Made by a program: the position numbers and the translations under genes. From Halorubrum trapanicum (GTDB taxonomy: Archaea > Halobacteriota > Halobacteria > Halobacteriales > Haloferacaceae): DNA of 64,000 bases. Within the stretch, counting starts at the first letter, position 1. Each line of letters starts with the position of its first letter. Shown here one piece after another: positions 33,753-42,411 of the stretch. The stretch spans positions 2,418,001 to 2,482,000 of the forward strand of contig NZ_AP017569.1 of NCBI RefSeq assembly GCF_002355655.1, in the 5' to 3' direction. Below the pieces are notes generated by a model, which searched no databases, was not told where the DNA came from, and saw only the letters and a program-made list of their open reading frames with translations.

Positions 33753-34858
33753 GCGAGCGCGTCCATCGTCTCCTCGACGCGCTCGACGCGAGCGTTGTGG
33801 CCCATGTGGCCGACCCGAAGCACGTCCCCGGCGCCGTCACCGAGCCCCGTCGCGAGAGTAATATCGTGCTCCTCGCGCAGTCGCTCCTGGAGCGCCTCGG
33901 CCCGCCCGGGAACCTCGAAGGCGGTCACCGTCGGCGAACTGCGCTCCGGGTCGGGAACCGGTTCCAGCCCCAGCTCCGCGCCGCGCTCGCGACAGCGCGC
34001 CGCGGCCGTCGCGTGTCGCTCGCGGACCGCGTCGAGCCCCTCGTCGAGCAGGAGCCCGAGGGCCGCGTCGAGCGCGACGACCTCGGTCGTCAGGTGCGTG
34101 TACGGGAACCCGTCGCGCACGTCGCGGAACGGGAGGAAGTTCGCGTACAGTTCGTGCGGGTCGCGCTCTTCCATCGCGGCCCACGCGCGGTCGCTCACCG
34201 CGGCCGTCGCGAGGCCCGGCGGCGCGCTGAAACACTTCTGGGAGGCGCCGAGACACACGTCGATCCGATCGGTCGGGACCTCGACGCCGCCGAGCGAGGA
34301 GACCGCGTCGACGACCGTCAGGAGCTCCGGGTCCGCCGCCTCGATCCGGTCGAGCGCGCTCCCGACGTCGTTGAGCGTCCCCGTCGGCGTCTCGCAGTGG
34401 ACCATCGTCGCGAGGTCGAAGTCGGCGCCGTCGGCCGCCAGCGCGTCGTCGAGCGCGTCGAGCGGGAGCGGCTCGTCGTGCCCCGCCGCGACGAGGGTCG
34501 CCTCGCCGCCGTACGACTCGACGAAGTCGGCGAACCCCTCGCCGTAGGGCCCGTTCGAGAGACACAACACCTCGGTTCCCGGTTCGACGAGCGAGGCGAC
34601 CGCGGCCTCCAGCCCTAAGATTCCCTCGCCGCCGAGGGCGACGACGTCGCGGGCCGCGTCGCCGGCGCCGCCCGCGTCGCCGGCACCGCCCGCGTCGCCG
34701 GAACCGCCCGAATCGACGCCGTAGACCGTCGCCAGCCGCTCCGTGAGTCGGTCGTATATCTCCCGGAACCGCGGGTCCACGTCGGGGTTGATCAGCTCGC
34801 GGGACATCGCGTCGCGCACCGGCTCGGGGACCGCCGTCGGTCCCGGCGTCATGAGCAT
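33740..34858 (-). CDS. Class V aminotransferase (alanine/serine-glyoxylate type)
   Basis: 372 residues. The start MLMTPGPTAVPEPVRDAMS is typical of the alanine-glyoxylate/serine-pyruvate transaminase group. The PLP lysine lies in DVCLGASQKCFSAPPGLA, and LTVVDAVSSLGGVEV holds the cofactor Asp. Near residue 55 is a Gly-Asp-Ala low-complexity insert encoded by an 18-bp repeat (about 34660-34715), in a loop. A minus-strand TATATATC box at about 34880-34890 gives a leaderless start. The stop codon lies inside the last TATA box of element copy 4. Substrates are inferred from family only. Confidence 0.88.
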   Translation of the reverse strand: MLMTPGPTAVPEPVRDAMSRELINPDVDPRFREIYDRLTERLATVYGVDSGGSGDAGGAGDAGGAGDAARDVVALGGEGILGLEAAVASLVEPGTEVLCLSNGPYGEGFADFVESYGGEATLVAAGHDEPLPLDALDDALAADGADFDLATMVHCETPTGTLNDVGSALDRIEAADPELLTVVDAVSSLGGVEVPTDRIDVCLGASQKCFSAPPGLATAAVSDRAWAAMEERDPHELYANFLPFRDVRDGFPYTHLTTEVVALDAALGLLLDEGLDAVRERHATAAARCRERGAELGLEPVPDPERSSPTVTAFEVPGRAEALQERLREEHDITLATGLGDGAGDVLRVGHMGHNARVERVEETMDALADVL

Positions 34859-34998
34859 ACGCCTCGGTTCGGCCGGCGATATATAAACGGTCCGCGGGCG
34901 GACCGGTCAACGGTCTCGGGACGGGGCGGTCGAGAGCCCCGGCCCGCGACGGGCGGGCCGACATCCTCATATATTTCTGTCGCCTGCGTTCCGGTACG

Positions 34999-35598
34999 AT
35001 GATGCTTCCGACCCACGTGCTGGCGGGGATGCTGCTCGCGGCCCCGCTGGCGCGGGCGGCGCCGGAACTCGCGCCGGTCGGGTTCGCCGCCGGCTTCCTG
35101 GGCGGACTCCTCCCCGACCTCGACATGTACACCGGCCACCGGCGGACGCTCCACTACCCGGTCTACTACTCCGTCCTCGCCGTCCCGGCGCTCGTCGCGG
35201 CCGTGGCCGCGCCGTCGGCGCTCACCGTCGGCGTCGCGCTCTTTCTCCTCGGCGCGGCGCTCCACAGCGTCTCGGACATGTACGGCGGCGGCTTGGAGCT
35301 CAGACCGTGGGAGGGGAACTCCGACCGCGCGGTGTACGACCACCACCGCGGGACGTGGATCCCGCCCCGGCGCGGCGTCCGGTACGACGGCGCCGTCGAG
35401 GACCTCGCGCTCTGCGTCGGGCTGTCGGTCCCGCTGCTCGTGCTGGTCGACCCCCCGATCCGTGCGGTCGTGTTCGGCACGCTCGCGATCGCGGTCGTCT
35501 ACACCGTCCTCCGCCGCCGGCTCGCGGAGATCGCGGCGGCCGTGATCCCGTTGCTTCCCGCAGCGTTCGACCCGTACCTCCCCGAGCGGTACCGGTGA
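34999..35598 (+). CDS. YdjM/LexA-binding-type membrane metal-dependent hydrolase
   Basis: 199 residues, about four membrane segments. The family's metal-binding pattern is seen in MLPTHVLAGMLLAAPLA, GGLLPDLDMYTGHRRTLHYP and ALFLLGAALHSVSDMYGGG (His and Asp residues at membrane faces). Bacterial relatives (YdjM, YfhO-like DUF457) are inner-membrane proteins of uncertain activity. A TATA-like CATATATTT at 34967-34976, 26 bp before the ATG, supports the start. Confidence 0.85.
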   Translation: MMLPTHVLAGMLLAAPLARAAPELAPVGFAAGFLGGLLPDLDMYTGHRRTLHYPVYYSVLAVPALVAAVAAPSALTVGVALFLLGAALHSVSDMYGGGLELRPWEGNSDRAVYDHHRGTWIPPRRGVRYDGAVEDLALCVGLSVPLLVLVDPPIRAVVFGTLAIAVVYTVLRRRLAEIAAAVIPLLPAAFDPYLPERYR

Positions 35599-35717
35599 GG
35601 CCGCGGCGGACGAGCGCCACCCGACCATCGGACCGACGCGCTTACTTTTCCCGCCTCGTTTGACCAGACAACAGTCCGCGCCGGCGGCCGATCCGATCCC
35701 GGCGCGCCGAACCCACC

Positions 35718-36746
35718 ATGCAACAGTACCTCGACCTCGTCGACGACGCGCTCTCGACGGGCACGTACAAGCCGAACCGAACCGGCGTCGACACCATCGC
35801 GACGTTCAGCGGGCAGTACACCGTCGACCTCGCGGAGGGGTTCCCGCTCCTGACCACGAAGAAGATGGACGGCTACCGGTGGAACTCGCTCATCCACGAG
35901 GTGCTGTGGTACCTCTCCGGCGAGGAGCACATCCGGAACCTCCGCGAGGAGACGAAGATCTGGGACGCGTGGGCCGACGAGGAGGGGAAGCTCGACACCG
36001 CGTACGGCCGCTTCTGGCGCCGGTACCCGGTGCCGGACGAGGACGCCGCACTCCCCGGCGAGACGTGGCCCGACGACGCCGACCGCTGGGTCACCGTCGA
36101 GGAGGACGCCGACGGGACGACGCGGCGCACCTTCGACCAGATCGGGTACGTCCTCGACACGCTCGAGGAGAACCCGCACTCCCGCCGGATGGTCGTGAAC
36201 GCGTGGCACCCGGCGAACGCCGCCGTCTCGACGCTGCCGCCGTGCCACTACACCTTCGTGGTGAACGTCCAGGACGGTCGGCTCAACCTCCACCTCACGC
36301 AGCGCTCCGGCGACATCGCGCTCGGCGTCCCGTTCAACATCGCGGCGTACGCGCTGCTCGCGAACGCATTGGCCCAGCGGACCGACTTCGAGGTCGGCGA
36401 GTTCGGCCACACCGTCGTCGACGCGCACGTCTACTGCGGCCGCGGCGACCGCGGGAAGTGGTACGCCAACAACCTCCGCTACGTTCAGGAGCGGCTCGCG
36501 AACGTCGAGCGCAAGGGCGACTACCTCGACGTGAAGAGCTGGGTCGAGCGCACCGCCCCCGACGAGCCGAACGGCCAGGAGGGGTACGACCACGTGCCCG
36601 GCCTCCTCGAACAGCTCTCGCGGACGCCCCGCGACCGCCCGCGGATCGAGATCGCGGACAGGCCGCTCGACGAGCTGACGTACGAGGACGTCGAAGTCGT
36701 GGACTACGACTCAGCGGACGGCATCTCGTTCGCGGTCGCGGAGTGA
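35718..36746 (+). CDS. thyA: Thymidylate synthase (ThyA)
   Basis: 342 residues. ThyA methylates dUMP to dTMP using methylene-tetrahydrofolate, yielding dihydrofolate. The active-site Cys176 is in STLPPCHYTF, followed by the signature QRSGDIALGVPFNIAAYALL and VDAHVYCGRGDR. It is longer than bacterial ThyA (about 264) owing to acidic insertions around residues 90-140. Its TGA overlaps the ATG of the dihydrofolate reductase gene by one base, coupling the enzyme to the one that recycles its dihydrofolate product. Confidence 0.96.
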   Translation: MQQYLDLVDDALSTGTYKPNRTGVDTIATFSGQYTVDLAEGFPLLTTKKMDGYRWNSLIHEVLWYLSGEEHIRNLREETKIWDAWADEEGKLDTAYGRFWRRYPVPDEDAALPGETWPDDADRWVTVEEDADGTTRRTFDQIGYVLDTLEENPHSRRMVVNAWHPANAAVSTLPPCHYTFVVNVQDGRLNLHLTQRSGDIALGVPFNIAAYALLANALAQRTDFEVGEFGHTVVDAHVYCGRGDRGKWYANNLRYVQERLANVERKGDYLDVKSWVERTAPDEPNGQEGYDHVPGLLEQLSRTPRDRPRIEIADRPLDELTYEDVEVVDYDSADGISFAVAE

Positions 36747-37297
36747 TGCCGGGCGCCGATTCCGACGCGACCGACTCCGCCGATCCCGACCTCGTCCTCG
36801 TCGCCGCGGTCGCGGAGAACGGCGTGATCGGCGACGGCGGCGGGATGCCGTGGCACTACCCCGCGGACCTGGCGCACTTCAAGCGGCTGACGACCGGCCA
36901 CCCGGTGATCGTCGGCCGGAAGACGTACGAGCGCATCGCCGACCGGATCGGGGGCCCGCTCCCCGACCGGACGAGCGTCGTGTTGACGACCCGCCCGATC
37001 GGCGACGACGACCTCTCCGAGGGCGCGGTCGTCGCGGGCGACCCCGAGACCGCGCTCGAACGCGCGACCGCGGACGCCGCCGACCGCGGCGTCGACGCCG
37101 TCTACGTCATCGGCGGCGCGACGGTGTACGAGGCGTACCTCGACCGCGCCGACCGGATGGTCCTCACCGAAATCCCCGAGCGCCCCGAGGGCGACACGCG
37201 CTTTCCCGACTGGGACCCCGAGGCGTGGGCCGAGCGCGAGCGCGAGACCGACGGCGACCTCGCGTTCGTCACCTACGAGCGGCGCGACGAGGACTGA
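36746..37297 (+). CDS. Dihydrofolate reductase
   Basis: 183 residues. It reduces dihydrofolate with NADPH. Motifs: LVLVAAVAENGVIGDGGGMP with the following WHYPADLAHFK (catalytic Asp), PVIVGRKTYERI, and VYVIGGATVYEAYL. A 13-residue acidic N-terminal extension precedes the fold. The start overlaps the thyA stop (TGATG). Haloarchaea often carry one or two such hdr genes; linkage with thyA suggests this is the one serving thymidylate synthesis. Confidence 0.93.
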   Translation: MPGADSDATDSADPDLVLVAAVAENGVIGDGGGMPWHYPADLAHFKRLTTGHPVIVGRKTYERIADRIGGPLPDRTSVVLTTRPIGDDDLSEGAVVAGDPETALERATADAADRGVDAVYVIGGATVYEAYLDRADRMVLTEIPERPEGDTRFPDWDPEAWAERERETDGDLAFVTYERRDED

Positions 37298-37378
37298 GCG
37301 CAGGGGCGCGGGCGAAGTGAATGCCGCGGCGCGGAGGGAGTGGCGCGCAGCGGCCCACCACCCCGATCCCGACCGCGC

Positions 37379-37795
37379 TCACTCGATGAACCGCGACTCC
37401 ATGTCGCCGGACGGCATCAGACACTGGTCCTTCTTCCCGAACCAGCGGTACCGGTTGTCGGCGACGAAGTCGTAGACGCGGTCGCGGAGCGCGGCGGGGA
37501 CGTACCGGAACGGCGAGAGCAGCCGGTAGCGGCCGCCGAGCCCCGTCGCGATCCGGATCACCGCCGACGACTTCACGTAGCTCTCGCCGTCCTCGATCAG
37601 GACGATCGACTCCAGCTCGTCGGTCGGGAGGTCGTGTTCGGCCAGCAGTTCCCGCCCGACGTCGGACTGCAGCGAGGCGAACCGGTACTTCCCCTCCGGG
37701 TCGCGGGGGACGACGAACTGGACGAACCCGCTACAGAGGTTACAGACGCCGTCGAAGAGAATTATCGCCGCGTCGTCCGGAATCTCCCGCTCCAT
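37379..37795 (-). CDS. DCC family thiol-disulfide oxidoreductase-like protein
   Basis: 138 residues with the family hallmark DGVCNLC in IILFDGVCNLCSGFVQFVV and RFASLQSDVGRELL, SAVIRIATGLGGRYRLL and YRWFGKKDQCLMP. DCC proteins (DUF393) are thioredoxin-fold proteins frequently found with HTTM/vitamin-K-carboxylase-like membrane proteins. That pairing is seen here: the HTTM gene is divergently transcribed, with 132 bp between the two starts. Biochemical activity of the family is not settled. Confidence 0.9.
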   Translation of the reverse strand: MEREIPDDAAIILFDGVCNLCSGFVQFVVPRDPEGKYRFASLQSDVGRELLAEHDLPTDELESIVLIEDGESYVKSSAVIRIATGLGGRYRLLSPFRYVPAALRDRVYDFVADNRYRWFGKKDQCLMPSGDMESRFIE

Positions 37796-37927
37796 TACCG
37801 GTCACGCTTGGGCGGCCGCGAAGTTCAGGATTCCGGTCGGACGGCCACCGAGACGTGAGCCACCGTTTCACCGTACCGAAGGCTTATGCCGTTTTCAGAG
37901 TTGGTCCAACAAAACGGGTACAGCACT

Positions 37928-39634
37928 ATGAATCGAAGTCCCTCCCTCGTAACGCTCAGATCGCGGCTCTCGGCCGCCGTTCGTCGTCTCTCAGCGATCG
38001 TCGCCGCGCGAAGCTCGGTGGACCTGCGCGCGCTCGCCGCCTTCCGGATCGGGCTCGGAACGCTGCTGATCGCCGACCTGCTCCGTCGCTCTCGCTCGCT
38101 GACGGCGTTTTACACCGACGACGGCGTACTCCCGCGACGCGCGCTGTTCGCCGACTACTCGGGGACGTACTCGCTCCACGCGCTCTCCGGCGAGCCCTGG
38201 GCCGTCGCGTCGCTGTTCGCAGTCGCGGGCGTCGTCGCCCTCGCGCTGGCCGTCGGGTACCGGACGCGGCTCGCGACGGCCGTCTCGTGGCTGCTGTTGC
38301 TCTCTCTCCAGGCCCGGAACCCGATGGTGTTGAACGCGGGCGACGCCCTCCTGGCGATGCTGCTCTTCTGGGGCGTCTTCCTCCCGCTCGACGCGCGCTG
38401 GTCGGTCGACGCGATCCGACGAGCGGAGGCCGAGAGCCCCGGCGACGACGCGGCACCTGACGACGCCGGCGGCGACGCGACACCTGACGCCGAAGACGGC
38501 GACGAGGACGACTCGGCGCCGGAAACCGCCCCCTCGCCGGGGGGCCCGCACGGGACCGCCGTGGCGACGGTCGCCTCGCTGGGCGTGCTCCTCCAGATGC
38601 TGGTGATGTACGTGACGAACGGCCTCCACAAGCTCGAGGGGGAGCTCTGGATGGGCGGCGAGGCGGTCGCGTACGTCATGCAGGCGGACCACTTCACCTA
38701 CCTCCTCGGCGACCACGTCGCCGCGTTCCCGGCCCTGTTGCGAGCGGCCACGTACGCGTGGGTCGCGCTGCTTTTCGCCTCGCCGCTTTTGATCCTTCTC
38801 ACGGGATACGCGCGCGCGGCGGTCGCCTCGCTGTTCGTCGGTATGCACCTCGGAATGGCGGTCACGATGCGGATCGACCTGTTCCCCCTCATTTCCGTCG
38901 TCGGCTTCGTCCCCTTCTACCAGACGCCGGTCTGGGACGCCGCGGCGCGCGCGGTCGACCGGTACGGCCCGGCCGCGGCCATCGACCATTGGCGTGAGCG
39001 CCTCGAATCCGCGGGGAGAGCGATCGCTTCGCTCGACGCGTCGGTTCCGCGACCGACGCGAAACGACCGCCTCGCCGGCCTCGCGGCGGGCATCCGCGCG
39101 GGAGTCGAGCGCGGCCGCCCGCTCTTCTCGACGGTCATTCCCGTCTTCTTCGTCGTGTTGATCGTCCTCTCGAGCGCGCAGTCGGTCGGCTACGGGGAGG
39201 TTCCGGACCCCGGCGAGGAGGTCTTAGAGACGGTCGAGATGGATCAGCACTGGCAGATGTTCGCGCCCGAGCCGATCCGCACGACCCACTGGTTCGCCGC
39301 TCCCGGCGTCCTCGAGAACGGGAGCGAGCGGGACGTGTTCCGGGACGCCGCGGTCTCGCTGGACCGACCGCCGGACGTCGACGCGACGTACCCCACCGCG
39401 CGCTGGCGGAAGTACCTCACGAACGTCGAGTCGACGAGCAACGAGAAGCACCGCTCGTACTTCGCGAACTACCTCTGCGGGGAGTGGAACCGGACGCACG
39501 CGATCGGCGTCGAGAACGTCACCGTCTACCACTTCTACGAGCGGACCGACCCGTACAACGGGACCGTGCTGGCCGACGGTCGGTTCGGGCTGATCGAGTA
39601 CGACTGCTCCGGTCAGTTCGTCCAGAACGAGTGA
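37928..39634 (+). CDS. HTTM domain membrane protein (vitamin K-dependent carboxylase-like)
   Basis: 568 residues from the Met at 37928 (an in-frame ATG at 37886 is possible). The HTTM signature is DLRALAAFRIGLGTLLIADL, FYTDDGVLPRRALFAD and ARNPMVLNAGDALLAMLLFW, followed by further membrane segments and an acidic Asp/Glu/Ala loop (about 165-200). The C-terminal extracytoplasmic part contains QHWQMFAPEPIRTTHWFAAP and several Asn-x-Ser/Thr sites. Relatives include gamma-glutamyl carboxylase, but whether prokaryotic members carboxylate proteins is unknown. Divergent DCC gene suggests a redox partner. Confidence 0.9.
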   Translation: MNRSPSLVTLRSRLSAAVRRLSAIVAARSSVDLRALAAFRIGLGTLLIADLLRRSRSLTAFYTDDGVLPRRALFADYSGTYSLHALSGEPWAVASLFAVAGVVALALAVGYRTRLATAVSWLLLLSLQARNPMVLNAGDALLAMLLFWGVFLPLDARWSVDAIRRAEAESPGDDAAPDDAGGDATPDAEDGDEDDSAPETAPSPGGPHGTAVATVASLGVLLQMLVMYVTNGLHKLEGELWMGGEAVAYVMQADHFTYLLGDHVAAFPALLRAATYAWVALLFASPLLILLTGYARAAVASLFVGMHLGMAVTMRIDLFPLISVVGFVPFYQTPVWDAAARAVDRYGPAAAIDHWRERLESAGRAIASLDASVPRPTRNDRLAGLAAGIRAGVERGRPLFSTVIPVFFVVLIVLSSAQSVGYGEVPDPGEEVLETVEMDQHWQMFAPEPIRTTHWFAAPGVLENGSERDVFRDAAVSLDRPPDVDATYPTARWRKYLTNVESTSNEKHRSYFANYLCGEWNRTHAIGVENVTVYHFYERTDPYNGTVLADGRFGLIEYDCSGQFVQNE

Positions 39635-39641
39635 CCGTCGC

Positions 39642-40523
39642 TCACTCCGTGAGGAACGTCGTACCGCGGCCGATTCGAGTCTGGTAGGCGCGCGCTTCGA
39701 TGCCGGCGCCGGCGAAGGCGTCGAGCATCTCGGCGGCGACGCCGCGGCGGTCGCGCTCGCGGCAGGCCGCGATCACCGCGGGGCCGGCGCCGCTGACGGT
39801 GACGCCGGTCGCGCCGGCGTCGAAGGCGCGGTCGCGCACGTCGTCGTAGCCGGTGATCAGGCGGGCGCGCTCGGGCGTGACCACGGGGTCGCTCATGCCG
39901 AGGCCGACGAGGTCGGGGTCCGAGCGACACATGCCGATCGCGAGCGTCGCGGCGTTTCCGACCGTCTCGACCAGCTCCTCCATCGAGGCGCTCTCGGGGA
40001 CGACCCGGCGCGCGTCGCGGGTCGAGACCGCCACGTCGGGGAGGCAGACGACCAGCGGGATCGCGGCGTCGACCGAACGGGTTCCCTCCGCGGTCGTCAC
40101 GGTGAACCCGCCGAGGATCGAGGGAGCGACGTTGTCGGCGTGCGCGACCCCGGAGACGACGGCCTCGCCCTCGGCGGCGATCGGGACCAACTCCTCCCGG
40201 GAGTGTCCGCGGTCGTACAGCCGGTTGAGCGCGACCGCGGCGCCCGCGGCGCTCGCGGCCGAGGAGCCGAGCCCGGAGGCCGGGCGCACGCCCTTGTCGA
40301 TGTGGATCCGTGCCGGCGCGTCGAGCGCCTCGACGACGGCGCCGACGGTGTTCTTCTCGGGGTCCTCCGGGATGTACTGCGCGCCGACGCCCGTGACCTC
40401 GATCGTCGTCTCGGCCGCCTTCTCGACGGTGACGACGTCCGCCGGCCGCGAGAGCGCGGCCCCGAACACGTCGAAGCCGCTCCCGAGGTTCGCGCTCGTC
40501 GCGGGGGCCCGTACCGTTACCAT
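39642..40523 (-). CDS. thrB: Homoserine kinase
   Basis: 293 residues of the GHMP kinase family. It phosphorylates homoserine in threonine synthesis. The start VTVRAPATSANLGSGFDVFG, the ATP-binding loop GVRPASGLGSSAASAAGAAV and the C-terminal GATGVTVSGAGPAVIAAC are diagnostic of ThrB. It converges with the HTTM gene, separated by only seven bases. No other threonine gene lies in the window. Confidence 0.95.
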   Translation of the reverse strand: MVTVRAPATSANLGSGFDVFGAALSRPADVVTVEKAAETTIEVTGVGAQYIPEDPEKNTVGAVVEALDAPARIHIDKGVRPASGLGSSAASAAGAAVALNRLYDRGHSREELVPIAAEGEAVVSGVAHADNVAPSILGGFTVTTAEGTRSVDAAIPLVVCLPDVAVSTRDARRVVPESASMEELVETVGNAATLAIGMCRSDPDLVGLGMSDPVVTPERARLITGYDDVRDRAFDAGATGVTVSGAGPAVIAACRERDRRGVAAEMLDAFAGAGIEARAYQTRIGRGTTFLTE

Positions 40524-40659
40524 GGCGGGGAGTGTCTCCCGGGGGGCAAAAAGGAGCGGGATCGAACAGAACGACGAACGCGGTCGCGGCCGGCGGAGGG
40601 AGAGGGGAGAGAAGGAGGGGCGTCGAGGACGGTTCGGTCGGGCGTTCCGTTCGGCCGCG

Positions 40660-40908
40660 TCAGCGGGCCATCGTCCACAGCAGCGTCCCGACCAGGACGA
40701 GCGGGATGCCGAGGAGGATGAACGTCGGCGGCATCGTCGTGTACGGCGCCATCAGGAAGACGACCCCGAAGACGGCCAGGATCGACGCGATGACCTTCTG
40801 TGACTTCAGCGGCGCAGCCCCTAGAAGCGACACGAGGAGCCCGAACAGGACGATGTGCCCGAGGTGGTAGTCGAGCAGGAACGTGTCGATGACCAGCGGC
40901 GAGAGCAT
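40660..40908 (-). CDS. Small three-helix membrane protein
   Basis: 82 residues with about three hydrophobic segments (IVLFGLLVSLLGAAPL, ASILAVFGVVFLMAPY, FILLGIPLVLVGTLLWTMA). Widely distributed small haloarchaeal membrane proteins look similar, but I recognise no named family. A minus-strand TTTAAT box at about 40938-40946 supports the start. The 136 bp between it and thrB include a polypurine tract (about 40592-40620) with no other visible feature. Confidence 0.7.
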   Translation of the reverse strand: MLSPLVIDTFLLDYHLGHIVLFGLLVSLLGAAPLKSQKVIASILAVFGVVFLMAPYTTMPPTFILLGIPLVLVGTLLWTMAR

Positions 40909-40984
40909 TCTTGGCTGGAGGTGTGAGCGATTCGCGCATTAAAGTTCCGTTTCTCGCGGCTCGGCCGGCCCGCCGCGTGCCGAT

Positions 40985-40993
40985 CTTATAAGG
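40985..40993 (+). promoter_or_regulatory. TATA box of the TIGR00341 gene
   Basis: CTTATAAGG centred about 27 bp before the GTG at 41016. It supports a leaderless GTG-initiated transcript. Confidence 0.6.
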
Positions 40994-41015
40994 GGCGTCG
41001 GCGCGACCGGGGACC

Positions 41016-42308
41016 GTGCGACTCGTTCAGGTCATGATTCCGGCGGGCAAGCGGGCGGCGGTCGTCCGCGCGCTCGACGACGAGGGGGTCGACTACGTCG
41101 TCACCGACGAGACGAGCGGTCGGGAGTACACCGCGGTCGCGACGTTCCCGCTCCCGACCGCCGCCGTCGAGCCGGTCCTCGACCGACTGCGGGAGGCGGG
41201 GATCGACGAGAGCACCTACACCGTCATCGTCGCGGCCGAGACGGTCATCTCGCGGCGGTTCGAGGCGCTCGAAGCGCAGTACGAGGAGGAGGCCGACCAC
41301 GGGGGCGACCGCATCTCGCGCGAGGAGCTCCAGGCGAAGGCGGAGGGGCTCGCCTCCGGACTCGGGACGTACGTGCTGATGACGGTCATCTCGGCGGTGA
41401 TCGCCACCGCGGGGCTCCTGCTCGACTCGCCCGCGACCGTGGTCGGCTCGATGGTGATCGCGCCGCTCATCGGGCCGGCGATGTCGGCCGCGATCGGCAC
41501 CGTCGTCGACGACGAGGCGCTGTTCCGGCGCGGCGTGCGGATGCAGATACTGGGCGTGACGGTCGCGATCCTCGCGGCGACGCTGTTCGCGTTCGCGCTG
41601 CGCTCGCTCGCCTTGGTCCCGCCCGGGCTCGACCCGCTCGAACTCGCGGAGGTGTCGGAGCGGGTCGCGCCGAACGTCCTCGTTCTGGTCGTCGCGATCG
41701 GGGCCGGCGTCGCGGGCATCGTCTCGCTGATGACCGGCGTCTCGGCGACGCTCGTGGGCGTGATGATCGCGGTGGCGCTCATCCCGCCCGCGGCCGCGGT
41801 CGGCATCGGGATCGCGTTCCAGATTCCGCGGCTCGTGATCGGCGCCGGCGTCATCGTCGCGGTGAACGTCCTCTCGATCAACCTCTCGGCGCTCGTGGTG
41901 CTGTGGTACGAGGGGTACCGGCCCCAGCGGTGGTTCCGCGAGGACGAGGCGCGCGCCGCGTTCCTCAAGCGCGCCGCCGTCCTGGCCGTCGCCATCGCGC
42001 TGCTCTCGGTGTTCCTCGGCGGCGTGACCTACGAGTCGTACGTCGCCTCGACCACCGAGGCCGACATCCGCGCCGCCGCGACCGACGAGCTGACGGCGAT
42101 CGACTCGGAGTTCGAGCTCCTCGAACTGAGCGTCGAGCGCACCGGGACCGTCCCGCCGCTCGAAACGGACCGGGTGGTGGTCACCGTGGGGGTACCGCCC
42201 GGCAGCACCGTGGAGGGAATCGCGCCCGCGCTCGACGGCCGGATCGAGGCGGCCGTCGACCGCGAGGTCGCCGTCGAGGTCCGCACGGTGACCGTCGAAC
42301 GGGCCTGA
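41016..42308 (+). CDS. TIGR00341/DUF389 family membrane protein
   Basis: 430 residues, GTG start. The N-terminal 90 residues form an ACT-like soluble domain (MRLVQVMIPAGKRAAVVRAL). They are followed by the DUF389 membrane core with the conserved TAGLLLDSPATVVGSMVIAP and GPAMSAAIGTVVDD, and about six membrane segments ending near ALVVLWYEGYRP. The C-terminal 120 residues are soluble. The family may transport or sense a small solute, but function is not established. It lies upstream of the FNT-UspA fusion in the same direction with a separate promoter. Confidence 0.87.
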   Translation: MRLVQVMIPAGKRAAVVRALDDEGVDYVVTDETSGREYTAVATFPLPTAAVEPVLDRLREAGIDESTYTVIVAAETVISRRFEALEAQYEEEADHGGDRISREELQAKAEGLASGLGTYVLMTVISAVIATAGLLLDSPATVVGSMVIAPLIGPAMSAAIGTVVDDEALFRRGVRMQILGVTVAILAATLFAFALRSLALVPPGLDPLELAEVSERVAPNVLVLVVAIGAGVAGIVSLMTGVSATLVGVMIAVALIPPAAAVGIGIAFQIPRLVIGAGVIVAVNVLSINLSALVVLWYEGYRPQRWFREDEARAAFLKRAAVLAVAIALLSVFLGGVTYESYVASTTEADIRAAATDELTAIDSEFELLELSVERTGTVPPLETDRVVVTVGVPPGSTVEGIAPALDGRIEAAVDREVAVEVRTVTVERA

Positions 42309-42380
42309 GCGCCCCGCCGGCGGGTTCCGCCGATCGCCAGCCGTTCGCTCGGTTTTCCCCGCGTGACCGGAAGAGCAAGT

Positions 42381-42390
42381 GACTTTTACC
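42381..42390 (+). promoter_or_regulatory. TATA-like box of the FNT-UspA fusion gene
   Basis: GACTTTTACC about 26 bp before the GTG at 42412. It favours the GTG over an ATG at 42379 that would overlap this box. Confidence 0.5.
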
Positions 42391-42411
42391 GGGCCGCCGT
42401 GGCCTCCGCCA

